64,000 nt of DNA from Erinaceus europaeus. Taxonomy: Eukaryota; Chordata; Mammalia; Eulipotyphla; Erinaceidae. A program made the position numbers and the translations under genes. This document shows positions 61,513 to 64,000 of the stretch, piece by piece (position 1 is the first letter of the stretch; each line of letters opens with the position of its first letter). The notes below the pieces were generated by a model. That model had not been told where the DNA came from. It did no database searches and saw only the letters and a program-made list of their open reading frames with translations. The stretch spans positions 1 through 64,000 of the forward strand of contig NW_026647552.1 in assembly GCF_950295315.1 (NCBI RefSeq), written 5' to 3'.

Positions 61513-63928
61513 ATGGAGGCCTCCATTACGGAGGCATGTGTCCAGGCAGGCACCCACCAACCCTCAGGGGCAGCTCAGGGCACCCAGGGACTTGGTGTGG
61601 GTATCTCTGGGGCGGGGACTGTCAGTCAGTCAGCAAGACTGTGTGTCAGTGCACATGGTGGGACAGGGGCCTGGCGGAACTTGGTCCCCCGCCCTGGACT
61701 GTCAGATGCCAGCCCCATGCCCAGACACACACCAATCTGCCCATAGCCCCTTGGCCCGGCCGACCAGCACCTGCTTTGGCCTGGGGCTCTGGCTCTGGTG
61801 GCTGGCCACCACCCCTCAGGTCAAGTTCAGCGTGGGGGTCATGGCTGCTGGTCAACTGGATGGGCGGGGTCCCCGTGGCCTAGCAACCACAGGAGCCCTC
61901 TGTGATGTCCTAGCCCCTGGCAATCTGTGCTGGCCACACTGGCACTGGGCAGCCCAACTGCCCTGCCACTAGGGCAGGCAACAGCACCCAGACGCCTGGG
62001 CCCTGGCACAGAGGGACGGAAGGATGGGAAGACAGAGCTGACCGACGAGGGACCTCAGGGCTGGCAGCCAAGAGAAGACAGGTGGAGGTGCGCCCGGGAT
62101 CCAGGGAGCCCAGGCCAGAGCTGCCTGCATGCCTGCCTGCCTTCCTGGATGTCTGTAGGCTGCCTTTGTCCAGGTAGGTTTCTCAGGTCCCCTCCAATCC
62201 TGTCCTCTCCTGTCCTCACCATCCTCTCCCCTCTCCTCTCCTCCGCACTTTGCTTCTCTCCTTTGTCTGTCCTCTCTTCCAGGTGCCCTGCTCACCAGCT
62301 CCAGCACTTGTGATGGTTCTCCAGTGACAGCTGTTCGCAACCCCTTCCACCCCCTGCCTGCCCCTAACGTGACCCAGCTCACAGGGTCTCCGGCTCACCC
62401 CACCCAAACCCACACGCCCCAACACATTCCCTGCTTCAGCCCCTCTGCCCTATTCAGCCAAACTGGGCCTTTGCAACCTACCTATGCATCGTTGTTTCTC
62501 CTCACCATTAAGGAGAGATCTCCTTTTGTACTTAGCTTGGTTGACTGGTGGATGGATGGATGGATGGATGGATGAATGGATGGATGAATGGATGGATAGA
62601 TGTATGGGTGGATGGATGGATGGAGAGGTCAATGGATCGGTTTTGTAGAGGCAGAGTACCATCTAGGGGTACTGGAGACCACTGGTGTCAGATCCTTAGT
62701 CAATGTCAAATGTAAAACATTAATTCATCAATAACAAAAATGAATAAGCACCTAAATAAATAGATAAATATAAAAACTGGGTTAAAAAATACATGGCGTC
62801 TTTGCCTTTCTGCATATGGAATGCTGTGCGGATCTTAACAAGGAAAGCATTGTCCTGAGTAGCCCATTTGAAGTCGTGGAATATTTCCTTTTCCTTTTTC
62901 TTTTTTGACTTTCTATTTTCTTGATTATTCACTGGAATAAATAGACAGGAATTGAGAGGGAAGGGAGGTAGAGAGAGTTTGAGACAGAGAGAGAGACAAC
63001 TGCAGCACTTCCGCACCACTTGTAAAGATTTCCCCTGGCAGGTGGGAACCAGGGTGTTGAAGCCCAGTCCTCCTGCATTGTAACATGAGTGCTTAACTGG
63101 GTGTGGCACCACCTGGTACCCTTGATGGGACCCTTTTTTTTAGCAATGAAAAGAAATTCTCGTGGCAAGATAATAAATAAATGAAGAAGTAAATAAAAGT
63201 GCATTTACATTAACTCAGTGGAAACACACAGGGACATATACGTCTGTTACCTGTATTACTTCTTCATGTATGGATTGATTGCCTCAAGGGGTTATTGCCA
63301 CAGCTGAGTGCCTACGCCAGGAATAATCCACAGCTCCTGCACTCCATTTGTTCCCCTTTCGCTGCCCTTGTTGCTTGGTCACTGTGGTGGTTATTGTTTT
63401 TGTTATTGTTGTTGTTACTGACCTTGCATCTGACAGACACAAAAGGAGAGAGCAGAGGAAATACAGGGTGGGAGAGAAAGATAGAGCTCCTAAAGACCTG
63501 CTTCACCCCCTGTAAAGCGACTCCCCTGCAGGTGGCGGTCTGGGGGCCAGACCCCAAATCCCTCCACCTGTCCCCTCTATTCGTGAGCGCCACAAGCCCT
63601 TAACCCTCTGACACACCGCCAAACCTCCCTGGATTTGCTTTTGAAGACAGTATCACCTGCCTCGTTTTGAATCCTCATTATCCTGAGGGTCAGTCCTGAT
63701 GACAGTGTCATGACAGGACACTCGGAGATCTCTGTTATCAGAGAGCACCTGGAACAGCAGCTGGGGCTCTAGTGCCAGGGCAGGAGCAACTCCCCATGCA
63801 CCCTCCACGGAGTCCACCTGCCTGCATTTTGTTCCTTTTCCCTCCAAAAAAGATTTTTCCCTTTTTTCACTTTGAAACAGGCAGCAGACAGGTTACCCAG
63901 GCAGGGGAAAAAAAAATAAAAAGCCTTC

Positions 63929-63959
<31 letters not shown>

Positions 63960-64000
63960 AAAGTGAATGACCATCTTCTGGCAAGTATAGGTTTTGAACC
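61513..64000. repeat. R19: unit cut by the window end (2488 bp seen)
   Basis: SINE-B 62904-63121, SINE-A 63278-63630, SINE-C from 63929 and truncated by the window end. Same variant set as R18, plus a two-base loss giving 'tacgtctgttacc' near 63240. Confidence 0.97.

Larger units (their letters stand above)
1..64000. repeat. Macrosatellite array, ~3.42-kb unit
   Basis: The same 3.4-kb sequence recurs head to tail through the whole window. The unit start (first A of 'aatggaggcctcc') is at 3300, 6720, 10143, 13564, 17006, 20429, 23860, 27302, 30727, 34154, 37592, 41029, 44436, 47856, 51265, 54684, 58096 and 61513, with a divergent form at 145. Intervals are 3420, 3423, 3421, 3442, 3423, 3431, 3442, 3425, 3427, 3438, 3437, 3407, 3420, 3409, 3419, 3412 and 3417 bp. 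Most of the length variation comes from the (GGAT)n, 10-bp minisatellite, poly-T and GAG tracts. Single-base differences between units are few. Unit size and homogeneity are those of a mammalian macrosatellite (compare DXZ4 and D4Z4 in human), but I recognise no homology to those. No flanking single-copy DNA is seen. Confidence 0.97.

Noticed and set aside
1..64000. CRISPR array, bacterial operon or prophage
   Set aside because: The repeat period is kilobases, there are no short direct repeats with spacers and no bacterial gene structure. SINEs and simple repeats show a mammalian genome.
1..64000. rDNA or alpha-satellite array
   Set aside because: No rRNA core sequence and no ~171-bp sub-periodicity inside the unit.

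Overview
The window is one tandem array, a macrosatellite, with no recognisable protein-coding gene. A unit of about 3.42 kb is repeated head to tail from the first base to the last. There are 17 complete regular units between 3300 and 61512 (lengths 3407-3442 bp, mean about 3424 bp), one shortened and rearranged unit at 145-3299 (R1), the tail of a preceding unit at 1-144 (R0), and a cut-off unit at 61513-64000 (R19). The array runs past both ends of the window, so its true size is unknown. Units are numbered R0-R19, and each starts at the A of 'attAAtggaggcc' (3300 in R2).

The host is a mammal, most likely a hedgehog (Erinaceidae, e.g. Erinaceus). Each regular unit carries three minus-strand tRNA-derived SINEs. 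Two of them match, as I remember them, the very abundant hedgehog SINE families: a tRNA-like head with a box B, a 'ccacctgcaggggagtcgc'-type middle, a CT-rich body, and an 'aggagctgtgga...ggcaataaccc...gaggca' tail. No database search was possible.

Layout of a regular unit (R2 coordinates): an 18-bp perfect palindrome at the unit start (3298-3315); about 650 bp of GC-rich DNA of unknown origin; a short pyrimidine-rich stretch bounded by good splice-site motifs that holds a 10-bp minisatellite (3961-4079); a (GGAT)n microsatellite (4346-4412); AT-rich DNA; SINE-B (4693-4910); a 90-bp piece bounded by 12-bp inverted repeats (4970-5059); SINE-A (5069-5421) with a CTCF-like motif; a linker with overlapping palindromes; a variable A/T tract and SINE-C (5699-5853); a G-rich region with a strong G-quadruplex motif (6353-6387); and a purine-only (GAG/GAA)n tract (6567-6694).

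The units are nearly identical but carry shared variants that define blocks: R4-R5, R6-R10, R10-R12, R16-R17, R18-R19. Some variants recur in distant units (R2 with R14, R4/R5 with R13). This fits local unequal exchange plus gene conversion. R1 is the outlier: about 470 bp including SINE-B has been replaced by a copy of the unit's own end segment. This suggests the array edge lies at or just beyond the left end of the window. Many open frames occur, but they are by-products of GC-rich and triplet-repeat DNA and are broken by frameshifts or stops in some units, so none is annotated as a CDS.
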